Positions 1-8,588 are shown, numbered from the stretch's first letter. The stretch is DNA of 64,000 bases from Chitinophagales bacterium (GCA_025056305.1 JANWWJ010000007.1:1-64000), one strand, 5' to 3'. Translations and numbers: made by a program. The notes: a model not told the origin generated them from the sequence alone.

Positions 1-584
1 TTTATAAGGTTTTTGCTGCGCGTTTTATGCAACAATATCAGCTTTCCGGCATGCTCGATACCCGCACAAGCGACGTGACGCGTGCCTGTTTTATCAGCCA
101 CGATCCGCAAGCCCTTTTTCGGGCCGAGGCAGAACCCATAAAGTTGGAGGAATACATCAACCCGAATGATTACGATGCATCGGCTGCCGCGATTCATCAG
201 GCTGAAGCAGAACTGAACAAGCATCAGCCCCCTGCTGCTCCCGACCCTCTGAGTAAGGAAGCATTAGAAGAAATCATAAAACGTCTTGGAGGGCGGGTTA
301 AGGTGTTGCGCCAACGAACCATATACCTACCCCCTGAAGTTGATGCTATTTTGCCTCGAATTGAAGAAGAGCTTAAAAAATATGGTATTGCCGTAGTTCA
401 TACCGAACCTATCAATTACGGTAGAAAGATCAAAGTGCAAAACGGCATTCGCTGGGCTGAGCTAAATATTTTTTATGGCAAACGGGGCTATTCAATAGTG
501 AGAACTCCGAAAACGGGAAGCGACGAACAGTTGGCTGAAGTTGCAGCCGTTTTGGTCTGGCAAATTTTGAGCGGGGGATCATGA
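1..584 (+). CDS. C-terminal part (truncated by window edge) of a VirE-N/BT4734-like or primase-polymerase-like protein; possible CRISPR-associated primase-polymerase
   Basis: Frame stays open to base 3 (YKVFAARF-MQQYQLSG...). The stretch 'DVTRACFISHDPQALFRAEAEPI' resembles the 'RxCFxSYDPxxYxNPxA' signature of Bacteroidota VirE-N/primase proteins. The stop overlaps the downstream cas2 start (ATGA). Confidence 0.5.
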   Translation, partial: YKVFAARFMQQYQLSGMLDTRTSDVTRACFISHDPQALFRAEAEPIKLEEYINPNDYDASAAAIHQAEAELNKHQPPAAPDPLSKEALEEIIKRLGGRVKVLRQRTIYLPPEVDAILPRIEEELKKYGIAVVHTEPINYGRKIKVQNGIRWAELNIFYGKRGYSIVRTPKTGSDEQLAEVAAVLVWQILSGGS

Positions 585-1051
585 GCCGGCCCAAAAGAAG
601 GAATTATGACTTACGCACCCGACTGGAGCTGTTGCGACGGGCAGGATTGACAGGAGCGTCTGAAGCATCAGAGCAGGATAAGCTGCTGCCGCTAGAAAAA
701 AGAATAAAAAAAATACTAAATATTCTTAGAGATAAGCCCAAAAAGCCGCTCGCCATGTTGTACCTCATCATGTACGACATCGAAAATGACAAGGTACGTA
801 ATCGAATTTCCCGCTATTTAGAACGCAAAGGATGCGTGCGGATTCAAAAATCGGTATTTGTGGCTCGAACCGAACCTAAAGTATTTGAAGAAATTCATGA
901 AACCCTGCGCGAGGTGCAGTCGTTTTACGACAATCGCGACAGTATAATTCTAGTGCCAGCCAACAGCAGTGATTTACGAAGTATGAAAATTATTGGCAAA
1001 GAGCTATATTTAGAAGCGATTTTGGATAAACCAAATTCATTGTTTTTTTAA
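581..1051 (+). CDS. cas2: CRISPR-associated Cas2-like protein with ~58-aa basic N-terminal extension
   Basis: Core 'MLYLIMYDIENDKVRNRISRYLERKGCVRIQKSVFVARTEP...SIILVP' matches the Cas2 ferredoxin fold pattern (YDI-D/N strand 1, RIQKSVFVA strand 2, IILVP strand). ATGA overlap with the upstream ORF. Confidence 0.8.
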   Translation: MSRPKRRNYDLRTRLELLRRAGLTGASEASEQDKLLPLEKRIKKILNILRDKPKKPLAMLYLIMYDIENDKVRNRISRYLERKGCVRIQKSVFVARTEPKVFEEIHETLREVQSFYDNRDSIILVPANSSDLRSMKIIGKELYLEAILDKPNSLFF

Positions 1052-1157
1052 GCCTGAATTTCATGAATAACTGCCCTTTGGATAGACATAAAACAGTGAT
1101 AATTAGGCATTTGCAAAAAATAGCTCAAAGACCATCATCCATTAAAACAAGGATTAA

Positions 1158-1310
1158 GTGAAGCAGCCTTTCCTGTTTGTTCCAAAGGGAAACTGGCGGG
1201 TAGAATTGCTTTCAACAAAACATAATGTCATTAAATCAGTAAACTTTTATAGGCAGGGTTATTGGTGGCCAATATCAAAATGGGAATTTATTTTTCTGCA
1301 TGCGCAATAA
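1158..1310 (+). CDS. Possible small ORF (50 aa, GTG start): VKQPFLFVPKGNWRVELLSTKHNVIKSVNFYRQGYWWPISKWEFIFLHAQ
   Basis: Open frame read by hand; AAGGA a few nt upstream of the GTG; not in the supplied ORF track (short, non-ATG). Could be a gene remnant. Confidence 0.25.
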   Translation: MKQPFLFVPKGNWRVELLSTKHNVIKSVNFYRQGYWWPISKWEFIFLHAQ

Positions 1311-1333
1311 TGCTGTGTAAATGCCGTTTACCA

Positions 1334-1420
1334 CTAAGTGTGCCTGCTGATGTCGGGTGCTGTGGCATTCCGCCGACTCAATCAGAAAAAGCTGCGGAGC
1401 CCATCAGACAGGCACACTAG
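1334..1420. repeat. Near-perfect inverted repeat / long stem-loop element
   Basis: AGTGTGCCTG (1337-1346) pairs with CAGGCACACT (1409-1418); CTGATG (1347-1352) pairs with CATCAG (1402-1407); inner GGCatTCCGC pairs with GCGGAGCC. Confidence 0.7.
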
Positions 1421-1472
1421 GAAAAAATCTTAACTAACCTAGTAGCAACAAATAAAAAAAATTTCATCACCT

Positions 1473-1691
1473 ATGACAGTCAAAGAATTCAAGGAACTGA
1501 TGAATCTTGATGAGGACGGATGGGTAAAAGGAATAGAGATATCAGAGGAAACCAAGCGGGAAATCATGGAATTTTTGCGTAACCCGAAAATAGTTATGAT
1601 TTACCATGGGAATACTTCAACGCCCAAACGGGTTTCGGACAAGGCCGTAGCCGGCCAGGCTACCAAGCGGAAGCGCAAAAAGAAAGAATAG
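1473..1691 (+). CDS. Small hypothetical protein with lysine/arginine-rich tail (72 aa)
   Basis: ATG-started ORF, no overlapping alternative; C-terminus ...TKRKRKKKE. Confidence 0.5.
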   Translation: MTVKEFKELMNLDEDGWVKGIEISEETKREIMEFLRNPKIVMIYHGNTSTPKRVSDKAVAGQATKRKRKKKE

Positions 1692-1830
1692 ATTGGCTGC
1701 GCTTGGTCAACACATTTAACCTGTTGACTAGGAGCATAGAAGCGACGCGTTAATCATCATAAGAGTTCTTTTGCCGCCCGGCGAGCTGGTGACAGGAATC
1801 TTATAAACCATCCCGGGCAGTTATGCATTT

Positions 1831-1866
1831 ACGGATCAGGGCTTAAGCTTTCTGATCCGTTTTTTT
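1831..1866 (+). terminator. Rho-independent terminator
   Basis: ACGGATCAG ... CTGATCCGT stem (9 bp) followed by T7. Confidence 0.85.
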
Positions 1867-1942
1867 ACGAATCGTGCCTACAATAGCCAAGTATTAGCTC
1901 CACCCGGCAGCATCCTCGGACGGAAGGGTTTGAATAGCTTTT

Positions 1943-3208
1943 TTATGCTTCAGCTATCGTAGTTGGGCGTTCCCTTCGGGGAAGGTAGAACAGTGTGGAG
2001 CAATTTTCAGGCCTCAGGATGTTTCGGGCCTGTTGCAAAATCTGTTCGGCGGTAACGGCCCGGTAACGCTCCAGCTCTTCATTGACCAGGTTGGCATTGC
2101 CGAGCAATTCAGCCACGGCGAGGTTGAGGGCGCGGTTCAACAATTCGGTGTCGGATAAAGCAGTTTGCGTTTCCAGGCGGTTTTTGACTTTTTGTAATTC
2201 AGGTTCATCTACAGGTTGCTCTATGAGCTTTTGCAGTTCTTGTTCTACGGCCTGTTCCGCTTGTTGGATGGATGTGCCGTGCGTAAGTTTTCCTTCAATC
2301 ACCAACAAGCCAGGATCAAGGCTGCCGGTATGATAGCAGTGAATTTCTGAGAATAGCTGCTGTTTCATTACCAGTTGTTGATGAAGGCGACCGGACTTTC
2401 CAGCACCCAGTATGTCGGTAATGAGGTCAGCGGCATAGAAATCGGGATGGTTGCGGGCGGGGAAATGCCAAGCCTTGTAAAGAGCCGGTACGGGCACCTT
2501 GGCGGCGATGGTGCAGCGCCGGCTTTGTTGTTGTGGGGGTTCGGTGGGAAGCTGGTGGATTGGTAATGTGCCGGGTGCGATGACACCGAAATAGGTTTCG
2601 GCCAAGCGAAACACCTCATCAGGCTGTACGTTGCCAGCCACAACCAAGATGGCATTGTTCGGCCGGTAATATGTATAGAAAAAATCTTTAACCTCAGGCA
2701 AGGTAACGCTGGCGATGTGTTCGGGTGTTAGTCCGATGGTAGGCCATCGGTAAGGATGGATGGTATAGGCCAGTGCGCGCAAGTGATGCCACACATCGCC
2801 GTAGGGCTGGTTTAGGTAATGTTCTTTGAATTCCTCAATAACCACTTTCTTCTGCACTTCAAGGGCTTTTTCACTGAAGGCCAGCTCATTCATGCGATCG
2901 CTTTCGAGCCAAAAAGCGGTTTCTAAGTTGGCCGCCGGCAAGGTTTCGTAATAAACGGTGATGTCGCACGAAGTAAAGGCATTGTTTTCCCCGCCGGCCC
3001 GTTGGAGGGGTTCATCAAATACGGGTATGTTTTTGGAGCCGCCGAACATGAGGTGTTCAAACAAGTGAGCAAAGCCAGTTTTGTGGGCTTGTTCGTGTTT
3101 GGAGCCCACATTATACAAGATGTTGACGGCAGCCAGGGCGGTGGTGGTATCCTGGTGAACAATTAGGCGAAGACCGTTGTTCAGAACGGTGCGATGGTAG
3201 GTGATCAT
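1943..3208 (-). CDS. M16 family zinc metallopeptidase (catalytic)
   Basis: HLFEHLMF (HxxEH) motif; M16 architecture; likely start MITYHRTVLNNGLRL at 3208 (ORF track starts at 3217). Confidence 0.93.
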   Translation of the reverse strand: MITYHRTVLNNGLRLIVHQDTTTALAAVNILYNVGSKHEQAHKTGFAHLFEHLMFGGSKNIPVFDEPLQRAGGENNAFTSCDITVYYETLPAANLETAFWLESDRMNELAFSEKALEVQKKVVIEEFKEHYLNQPYGDVWHHLRALAYTIHPYRWPTIGLTPEHIASVTLPEVKDFFYTYYRPNNAILVVAGNVQPDEVFRLAETYFGVIAPGTLPIHQLPTEPPQQQSRRCTIAAKVPVPALYKAWHFPARNHPDFYAADLITDILGAGKSGRLHQQLVMKQQLFSEIHCYHTGSLDPGLLVIEGKLTHGTSIQQAEQAVEQELQKLIEQPVDEPELQKVKNRLETQTALSDTELLNRALNLAVAELLGNANLVNEELERYRAVTAEQILQQARNILRPENCSTLFYLPRRERPTTIAEA

Positions 3209-3214
3209 GGCAGG

Positions 3215-3222
3215 CAAAATTA
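3215..3222 (-). promoter_or_regulatory. Putative -7 box TAATTTTG, 6 nt before ATG
   Basis: Exact TAnnTTTG on minus strand upstream of the M16 gene. Confidence 0.5.
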
Positions 3223-3270
3223 GACAGATGAGGTAAGCAGCCTTTGCCCGGCGCCAGTTTTGAGGTTTTG

Positions 3271-3278
3271 TACTTTTG
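3271..3278 (+). promoter_or_regulatory. Putative -7 box TACTTTTG, 4 nt before ATG
   Basis: Exact TAnnTTTG upstream of the second M16 gene. Confidence 0.5.
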
Positions 3279-3282
3279 GCTT

Positions 3283-4557
3283 ATGAGGCAGTGGTTCAAG
3301 GCTTCGGCGCCGCCATTGCGGCCTATACATCGTATTGATTTACTTAAGGCAAGATGGCAACAGCTAAGTAATGGAACGGGTATTTGTATTATTCCATCTG
3401 AAAATCAAAATATTATTAAGATGGAATGGCTGTTTTATGCCGGTCGGTATCAGGAGCCGCAGCAAGCAGTAGCAGCTGCTGCGGCAGCTATGTTGATGGA
3501 TGGGACGCGGCGGCGAACGCAGCAACAAATCGCAGACTTCGTAGAGTATTATGGTGCCACCTTGCAGGCCGATGCATATGCCGACTATGCAAGCTTGACG
3601 TTGTATGCTTTGCCGCGCTATGTGGGGGAATTAGTGCCATTGATGACTGAATTGATTACCGAGGCCATTTATCCGGAGCAAGAACTGGAAGTTTACCGGC
3701 AACAGAAGCGGCAACGGTTGATGGTAGAATTGCAGCGCGTGGAATTTTTGGCCCAGCGAGCTTTTCAGCAAAGACTGTTCGGAGAGCAGCATCCATTAGG
3801 TTATGTGACTGATTTTTCTGATTTGGACAAACTGACTTCAGAAGGGCTGCAGCAATTTCACCGGCAGGTGTATGCCTTTGGCCCGTTTTACATAGTTCTG
3901 GCCGGATCTGTTGACGACAGACATGTGACCTTACTGGAACAGGCTATATCGGGTTTGGGTAAAGTCTGTCCAGACAAGAGCAAAGTCATGCAGGTTGCGA
4001 CGCAGCCCGCTAAGGTGCATTTGGCCAAGGAGGATGCTGTACAGGTTGCCTTGCGTGTGGGGCGGCGGATGGTGAACCGATTACATCCTGATTATAACAA
4101 GCTGGTGGTTTTGAACACCATTTTAGGCGGCTACTTTGGAAGCCGATTGATGCAAAGTCTCAGAGAGGAGCATGGATATTGCTACGGTGTGCACAGCAGT
4201 TTGGTCTCGTTTCGTCACGATGCGTATTTGTGTATCAGCACCGAAGTAGGCAAGGAAGTGGCAAGCGCTGCCATTGCAGAAATATACCGGCAGGTTCAGC
4301 GTTTGCGAACAGAGCTAGTAGAAACCGATGAATTGCTGCTGGTGAAGAATTATCTGATGGGGGCCTTGCTGGCTGACACCGATGGGGCTTTGAACACCGC
4401 CGACGTGTACCGCAACTTAATTTTATTTGGACAAAAGGAAGAAGATTTTCACGAGCGGGTGCGTCAGATCCGGGAAATACAGGCCGAAGAATTGCTGCAG
4501 TTGGCACAAGCATATTTAGACCCGGAACAGATGGTGGAAGTGGCGGCTGGAATGTAA
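3283..4557 (+). CDS. M16 family peptidase-like protein, probably inactive subunit
   Basis: M16 fold sequence, C-terminal R/Y-type motif (GYCYGVHSSL) but no HxxEH; likely start MRQWFKAS at 3283 (ORF track 3244). Confidence 0.88.
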   Translation: MRQWFKASAPPLRPIHRIDLLKARWQQLSNGTGICIIPSENQNIIKMEWLFYAGRYQEPQQAVAAAAAAMLMDGTRRRTQQQIADFVEYYGATLQADAYADYASLTLYALPRYVGELVPLMTELITEAIYPEQELEVYRQQKRQRLMVELQRVEFLAQRAFQQRLFGEQHPLGYVTDFSDLDKLTSEGLQQFHRQVYAFGPFYIVLAGSVDDRHVTLLEQAISGLGKVCPDKSKVMQVATQPAKVHLAKEDAVQVALRVGRRMVNRLHPDYNKLVVLNTILGGYFGSRLMQSLREEHGYCYGVHSSLVSFRHDAYLCISTEVGKEVASAAIAEIYRQVQRLRTELVETDELLLVKNYLMGALLADTDGALNTADVYRNLILFGQKEEDFHERVRQIREIQAEELLQLAQAYLDPEQMVEVAAGM

Positions 4558-4575
4558 GCACGCAATGAAAGACGG

Positions 4576-6315
4576 ATGAAGCGATTGGTCTTATTGTTGG
4601 TGGTTGGAGTTGCAAGTGCGTCAACATACGCCCAGGTGATTGAAGCGCCCCGGCTGAATTGTGTTGCAGTCAACAATAGCGGTGACGTCGTGCTGCAATG
4701 GACCTTACCCACCGTGACATGCGGCCCGTTTATTGCCCGTTACATTTACCGGTCGACGAACCTTTCCGGGCCGTACAGCCTGGTGGCATCGATAACCAAT
4801 CCCGCGACGACAAGCTATGTGGATCCGGTAGGAAACGGCAGCTCGCAGGTGTATTATTATTATATGGAAAGTTCATATAACTGTCCGGGCTACAGCGTTG
4901 CACAGTCGGACACGTTGGATAACCTTCAACCGCAAACGCCGGAGTTGACCGTAGTTACTGTAAATAATGGATGGGCAGAAATTCATTGGCAGGTGAGCCC
5001 GTCGCCAGAGACGTACGGATACATCATTTACAAACTCATCACCGCATTCAATCCTTACGATACGGTTTATGGAAAAAATGTCACCAGCTATGTGGATGTG
5101 AATTCTCAGCCTGATGTGGACACGATGAGTTATTCGGTTGCGGCCATTGACAGTTGCTTTAATGCCAGCCTGTTCAACATCCATCCACATCATACCATTT
5201 ATTTAGAAGCGGACATGGACCGCTGCAAGCAGCAGGTGAAGTTGTGGTGGACGCCGTACGAAAACTGGAAAAACGGAGTGGATCGATACGACGTTTATGT
5301 ATCGGTAAATGGGGCACCAACGCAGCTGGTGCAAAGTGTGGATACCACGGCAGTGGTGCTTACCGGTTACGATGATGGCGATCAGTTGTGTTTTGTGGTT
5401 GTGGCGGTCGAAAAAATTACCGGCATTTCCTCGGCCAGCAATCAACGGTGCATGACCTTTAATGTAGTACAGCCGGCTCATGATTTTTACCTCAGAAACC
5501 TATCGGTAGAAAGTGATGGAAGCGTGTCGGTGTACTACTCATTAGATCCGTTGGCCGATTTGACGCAGCTGCAGGTGATGCGCAGTGTGGATGCGGTCAC
5601 GTATGCAGTAGTGCAAACGTTTGTGCCTCCGGCTGACTTGAGTGGGGTGTTGCACTTGCAGGATGCTGGAGCTTTTACGGACCGGCAGGCATACAGCTAT
5701 CGAATTGTTGCTACAGACAGTTGTGGTGGCAAAGACACGTCCAGTACGGGGCGCACATTACTGTTGTTAGGCTATGCTTTTACCGACCTGACGTTTTATC
5801 TTCAGTGGAATGCTTCAGAACTTCAGTATGCTCACACGTTGCGCTACGAATTATTCCGTAGCGACGGGCAAGGCTTTGTGTCTGTTGGCACCTTTCCAAC
5901 CGACGAGCGCAGTTTTTATGACAGCCAACCCGATGAGGTACATCCCTGCTATTATGTGGAGGCCATTGACAGTTTAGTGTTTCCGGACGGCAGTATCGAT
6001 GTAGTTCGGCGCAGGTCGAATGTGGTGTGTTTGGATCAGCCATCTCAGCTTTATGTACCTAATGCCTTTGCCCCTGGTGGTGTAAACCATGAGTTCAAGC
6101 CGCTGATCAATGCAGAGGCCATACTGAGTTACAGGATGATGATTTTTAACCGATGGGGGGAACTGATTTTTAGTACCAACGATCCTGCCCAGGGATGGGA
6201 CGGCACTTATGGGGGATCGGTCATGCCGCAGGGGGCTTACGCGTATATCATCGAGCTTACGGACGGCCAAGGTAAGCGGGTTGAAGCGAAGGGGACGGTC
6301 TTGCTGCTGCGTTAA
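4576..6315 (+). CDS. Secreted protein with gliding-motility/T9SS type B C-terminal sorting domain
   Basis: Signal peptide; C-terminus 'LYVPNAFAPGGVNHEFKPL...FNRWGELIFSTNDPAQGWDGTYGGSVMPQGAYAYIIELTDGQG...' is typical of CHU_C/type B T9SS domains. Confidence 0.9.
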   Translation: MKRLVLLLVVGVASASTYAQVIEAPRLNCVAVNNSGDVVLQWTLPTVTCGPFIARYIYRSTNLSGPYSLVASITNPATTSYVDPVGNGSSQVYYYYMESSYNCPGYSVAQSDTLDNLQPQTPELTVVTVNNGWAEIHWQVSPSPETYGYIIYKLITAFNPYDTVYGKNVTSYVDVNSQPDVDTMSYSVAAIDSCFNASLFNIHPHHTIYLEADMDRCKQQVKLWWTPYENWKNGVDRYDVYVSVNGAPTQLVQSVDTTAVVLTGYDDGDQLCFVVVAVEKITGISSASNQRCMTFNVVQPAHDFYLRNLSVESDGSVSVYYSLDPLADLTQLQVMRSVDAVTYAVVQTFVPPADLSGVLHLQDAGAFTDRQAYSYRIVATDSCGGKDTSSTGRTLLLLGYAFTDLTFYLQWNASELQYAHTLRYELFRSDGQGFVSVGTFPTDERSFYDSQPDEVHPCYYVEAIDSLVFPDGSIDVVRRRSNVVCLDQPSQLYVPNAFAPGGVNHEFKPLINAEAILSYRMMIFNRWGELIFSTNDPAQGWDGTYGGSVMPQGAYAYIIELTDGQGKRVEAKGTVLLLR

Positions 6316-6434
6316 GCATCAAATGATTTTGATGTTTCCGTTCTGGGTGCAGGCAGGCCGCTATGTTTTTGCTGCTTTAAGGGCTGCTGTGAAAAAGAGA
6401 ATTTTTATTTATCAAAAAGAATATCATCTATTTT

Positions 6435-7436
6435 TTATAATGCAGCTGCTTTCAGTTGTTGCCAGAGGATCTCTTTGAGTTTCGTGAGGTTATAGCCGGT
6501 ATGAGCCGAGATGAAAATGGCGGGTATGTTTTGAGGTAATTCCTTCAATAACAAATGTTCAAGTTCGCGGTCGATCAGGTCGGCTTTGCTGATGGCCAAC
6601 ACACGGGGCTTATGCAATAGTTCGGGATTGTAGGCGCTGAGTTCTCTGAGCAAGACCTGGTAGTGTTCGGATATGGAAGGAGCATCGGCAGGGATAACGA
6701 AAAGCAGGACGCTGTTTCGCTCGATGTGGCGCAGGAAGCGCAGGCCAAGGCCTTTGCCCTGATGGGCACCTTCGATAATGCCGGGCAGGTCGGCCATGAT
6801 GAAGGAGTGGTCGTGGTAAGAAACAATGCCAAGTTGAGGGACAAGGGTAGTGAAAGGATAGTCGCCGATTTGCGGTTTAGCAGCGGTAAGAGCTGCCAGC
6901 AATGTGGATTTGCCTGCATTGGGGAAGCCAACCAAGCCGACATCAGCCAGCAGCTTGAGTTCAAGGATCTTCCATCCTTCTTCCCCGGGTTGACCGGCGG
7001 TAGCCTGCGTAGGAGCCTGATTGGTGGGTGATGCGAAGCGGGCATTGCCAAGTCCGCCTTTGCCGCCAAGGCAAAGGATGTGTTGTTCGCCATCATGAGT
7101 TATTTCAAAGAGGATTTTTCCGGTATCGGCATCGCGGGCTATAGTCCCCAGGGGTACGTCGATGATGACATCGTCACCTGAGGCACCGGTGCGGCATTCA
7201 CGGCTGCCCGATTGACCGTGAGGAGCGTGGATGTGCTTGCGGTAACGCAAGTGGAGTAACGTCCATAGGTTGCGGTTGCCACGAAGGATGATATGGCCAC
7301 CGCGGCCACCGTCGCCGCCATCGGGTCCGCCTTTGGGCATGTATTTAAGCCGTCGGAAGTGGACGACGCCATTGCCACCGTGGCCGGCGCGGCAGTAGAT
7401 GCGAACCTGATCAACAAAATTGGACTCTTCAGCCAC
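6435..7436 (-). CDS. obg: GTPase Obg/CgtA
   Basis: FVDQVRIYCRAGHGGNGVVHFRRLKYMPKGGPDGGDGG and G-motif GFPNAGKST. Confidence 0.97.
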   Translation of the reverse strand: MAEESNFVDQVRIYCRAGHGGNGVVHFRRLKYMPKGGPDGGDGGRGGHIILRGNRNLWTLLHLRYRKHIHAPHGQSGSRECRTGASGDDVIIDVPLGTIARDADTGKILFEITHDGEQHILCLGGKGGLGNARFASPTNQAPTQATAGQPGEEGWKILELKLLADVGLVGFPNAGKSTLLAALTAAKPQIGDYPFTTLVPQLGIVSYHDHSFIMADLPGIIEGAHQGKGLGLRFLRHIERNSVLLFVIPADAPSISEHYQVLLRELSAYNPELLHKPRVLAISKADLIDRELEHLLLKELPQNIPAIFISAHTGYNLTKLKEILWQQLKAAAL

Positions 7437-8025
7437 CGTTGTTGGTCAGGAAGCGGTCAATGACGGAACACAGCCGTTGATGCACTTCACCGATAGTACC
7501 TTCACCAGCGATGGTATAAAGCAGACCATGTTGCCGGTAATAGTCAGCCAAGGGTAGGGTTTGTTCTTTATAGACGTTTAAGCGGTTTTGGATGACCTGC
7601 TGGCTGGTGTCGTCGGTTCGGCCTGAGGTAGCACCGCGCAGCAAAATGCGGCGAATGACTTCTTGGTCGCTGACCTGCAGGGATAAGACGGCACGCAGGG
7701 GTTGACCGGAAGTGCGCAGGTAATCGTCGAGCAACTGCGCCTGTGTAACGGTACGCGGGTAGCCGTCAAAAAGTAAGCCGCGGATGGCAGGACTGCTGCT
7801 GCGCTGGATTTCTGCCACCAGCACCTGAAAAGTGAGTTCATCGGGGACGAGTCGCCCTTCGCTCAGGTAGGAGCTGACTTGTTGACCAAGGGGGGAATGG
7901 TTCTGAATTTCCCGACGGAACACATCGCCGGTTGAGAGGTGCAGGAGCTGGTAGCGATCGCGCAGCAAAACAGCCTGAGTGCCTTTACCGCTACCGGGAG
8001 GGCCAAACAGCACGAGGTTGATCAT
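7429..8025 (-). CDS. adk: Adenylate kinase
   Basis: MINLVLFGPPGSGKGTQA ... LSTGDVFR ... LFDGYPRT; start refined from 8055 to 8025. Confidence 0.96.
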   Translation of the reverse strand: MINLVLFGPPGSGKGTQAVLLRDRYQLLHLSTGDVFRREIQNHSPLGQQVSSYLSEGRLVPDELTFQVLVAEIQRSSSPAIRGLLFDGYPRTVTQAQLLDDYLRTSGQPLRAVLSLQVSDQEVIRRILLRGATSGRTDDTSQQVIQNRLNVYKEQTLPLADYYRQHGLLYTIAGEGTIGEVHQRLCSVIDRFLTNNGG

Positions 8026-8051
8026 ATAAAAAAATTCCAAATGAGTTGTGC

Positions 8052-8588
8052 TCAAGAAATTTTGGCGTACAGGTCAGGGAGGTTTCTGCCGAGGCCGTCG
8101 TAGTCCAGGCCATAACCGACCAAAAAATCGTTGGGAACCTGAAAGCCGACATAGTCAATATGGAGGTGGTATTGAAGGGCAGCAGGTTTCAGCAACAGGG
8201 CAGCAATGGCGATTTGAGAGGGGCGCTGGGCACGTAAGTGGTGAAGCAATTCATATAAGGTTTTTCCGGTATCTATGATGTCTTCCAGGACGATGATCAC
8301 GCGATCTTGCAAGGGGCGGTCCAAACCGATGGGCATGCTGACTTGATTGGTGGAGGAGGTGCCGCGATAGGAGGCGAGTCGGATAAATGAAACTTCACAG
8401 CGCAACTGAATGTTTCGAAGCAGGTCAGCGGCAAACATGAAGCAACCGTTGAGGATGCCCAGAAACACGGGTTGTTGTCCAAAGAAGTCGCGGTTGATCT
8501 CATCGGCCATTTGGGCCACACGCTGCACGATTGCCTGGTGAAGCAGGAAGCGGCGGAAGCGCAAATCGTGCAGTTGGATTTCGTTCAC
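8052..8588 (-). CDS. hpt: Hypoxanthine phosphoribosyltransferase
   Basis: PRPP motif VIIVLEDIIDTGKTL, GILNGCFMFAADL; GTG start. Confidence 0.93.
   Translation of the reverse strand: MNEIQLHDLRFRRFLLHQAIVQRVAQMADEINRDFFGQQPVFLGILNGCFMFAADLLRNIQLRCEVSFIRLASYRGTSSTNQVSMPIGLDRPLQDRVIIVLEDIIDTGKTLYELLHHLRAQRPSQIAIAALLLKPAALQYHLHIDYVGFQVPNDFLVGYGLDYDGLGRNLPDLYAKIS

Noticed and set aside
604-792. 62-aa minus-strand ORF inside cas2
   Set aside because: Low-complexity Ser-rich antisense shadow; no support.
1052-1472. CRISPR array downstream of cas2
   Set aside because: No regularly spaced direct repeats seen; only a single inverted-repeat element is present.
6317-6334. CATCAAA-TGAT-TTTGATG hairpin after the T9SS type B gene
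   Set aside because: AT-rich 7-bp stem without a convincing T-run; too weak to call a terminator.
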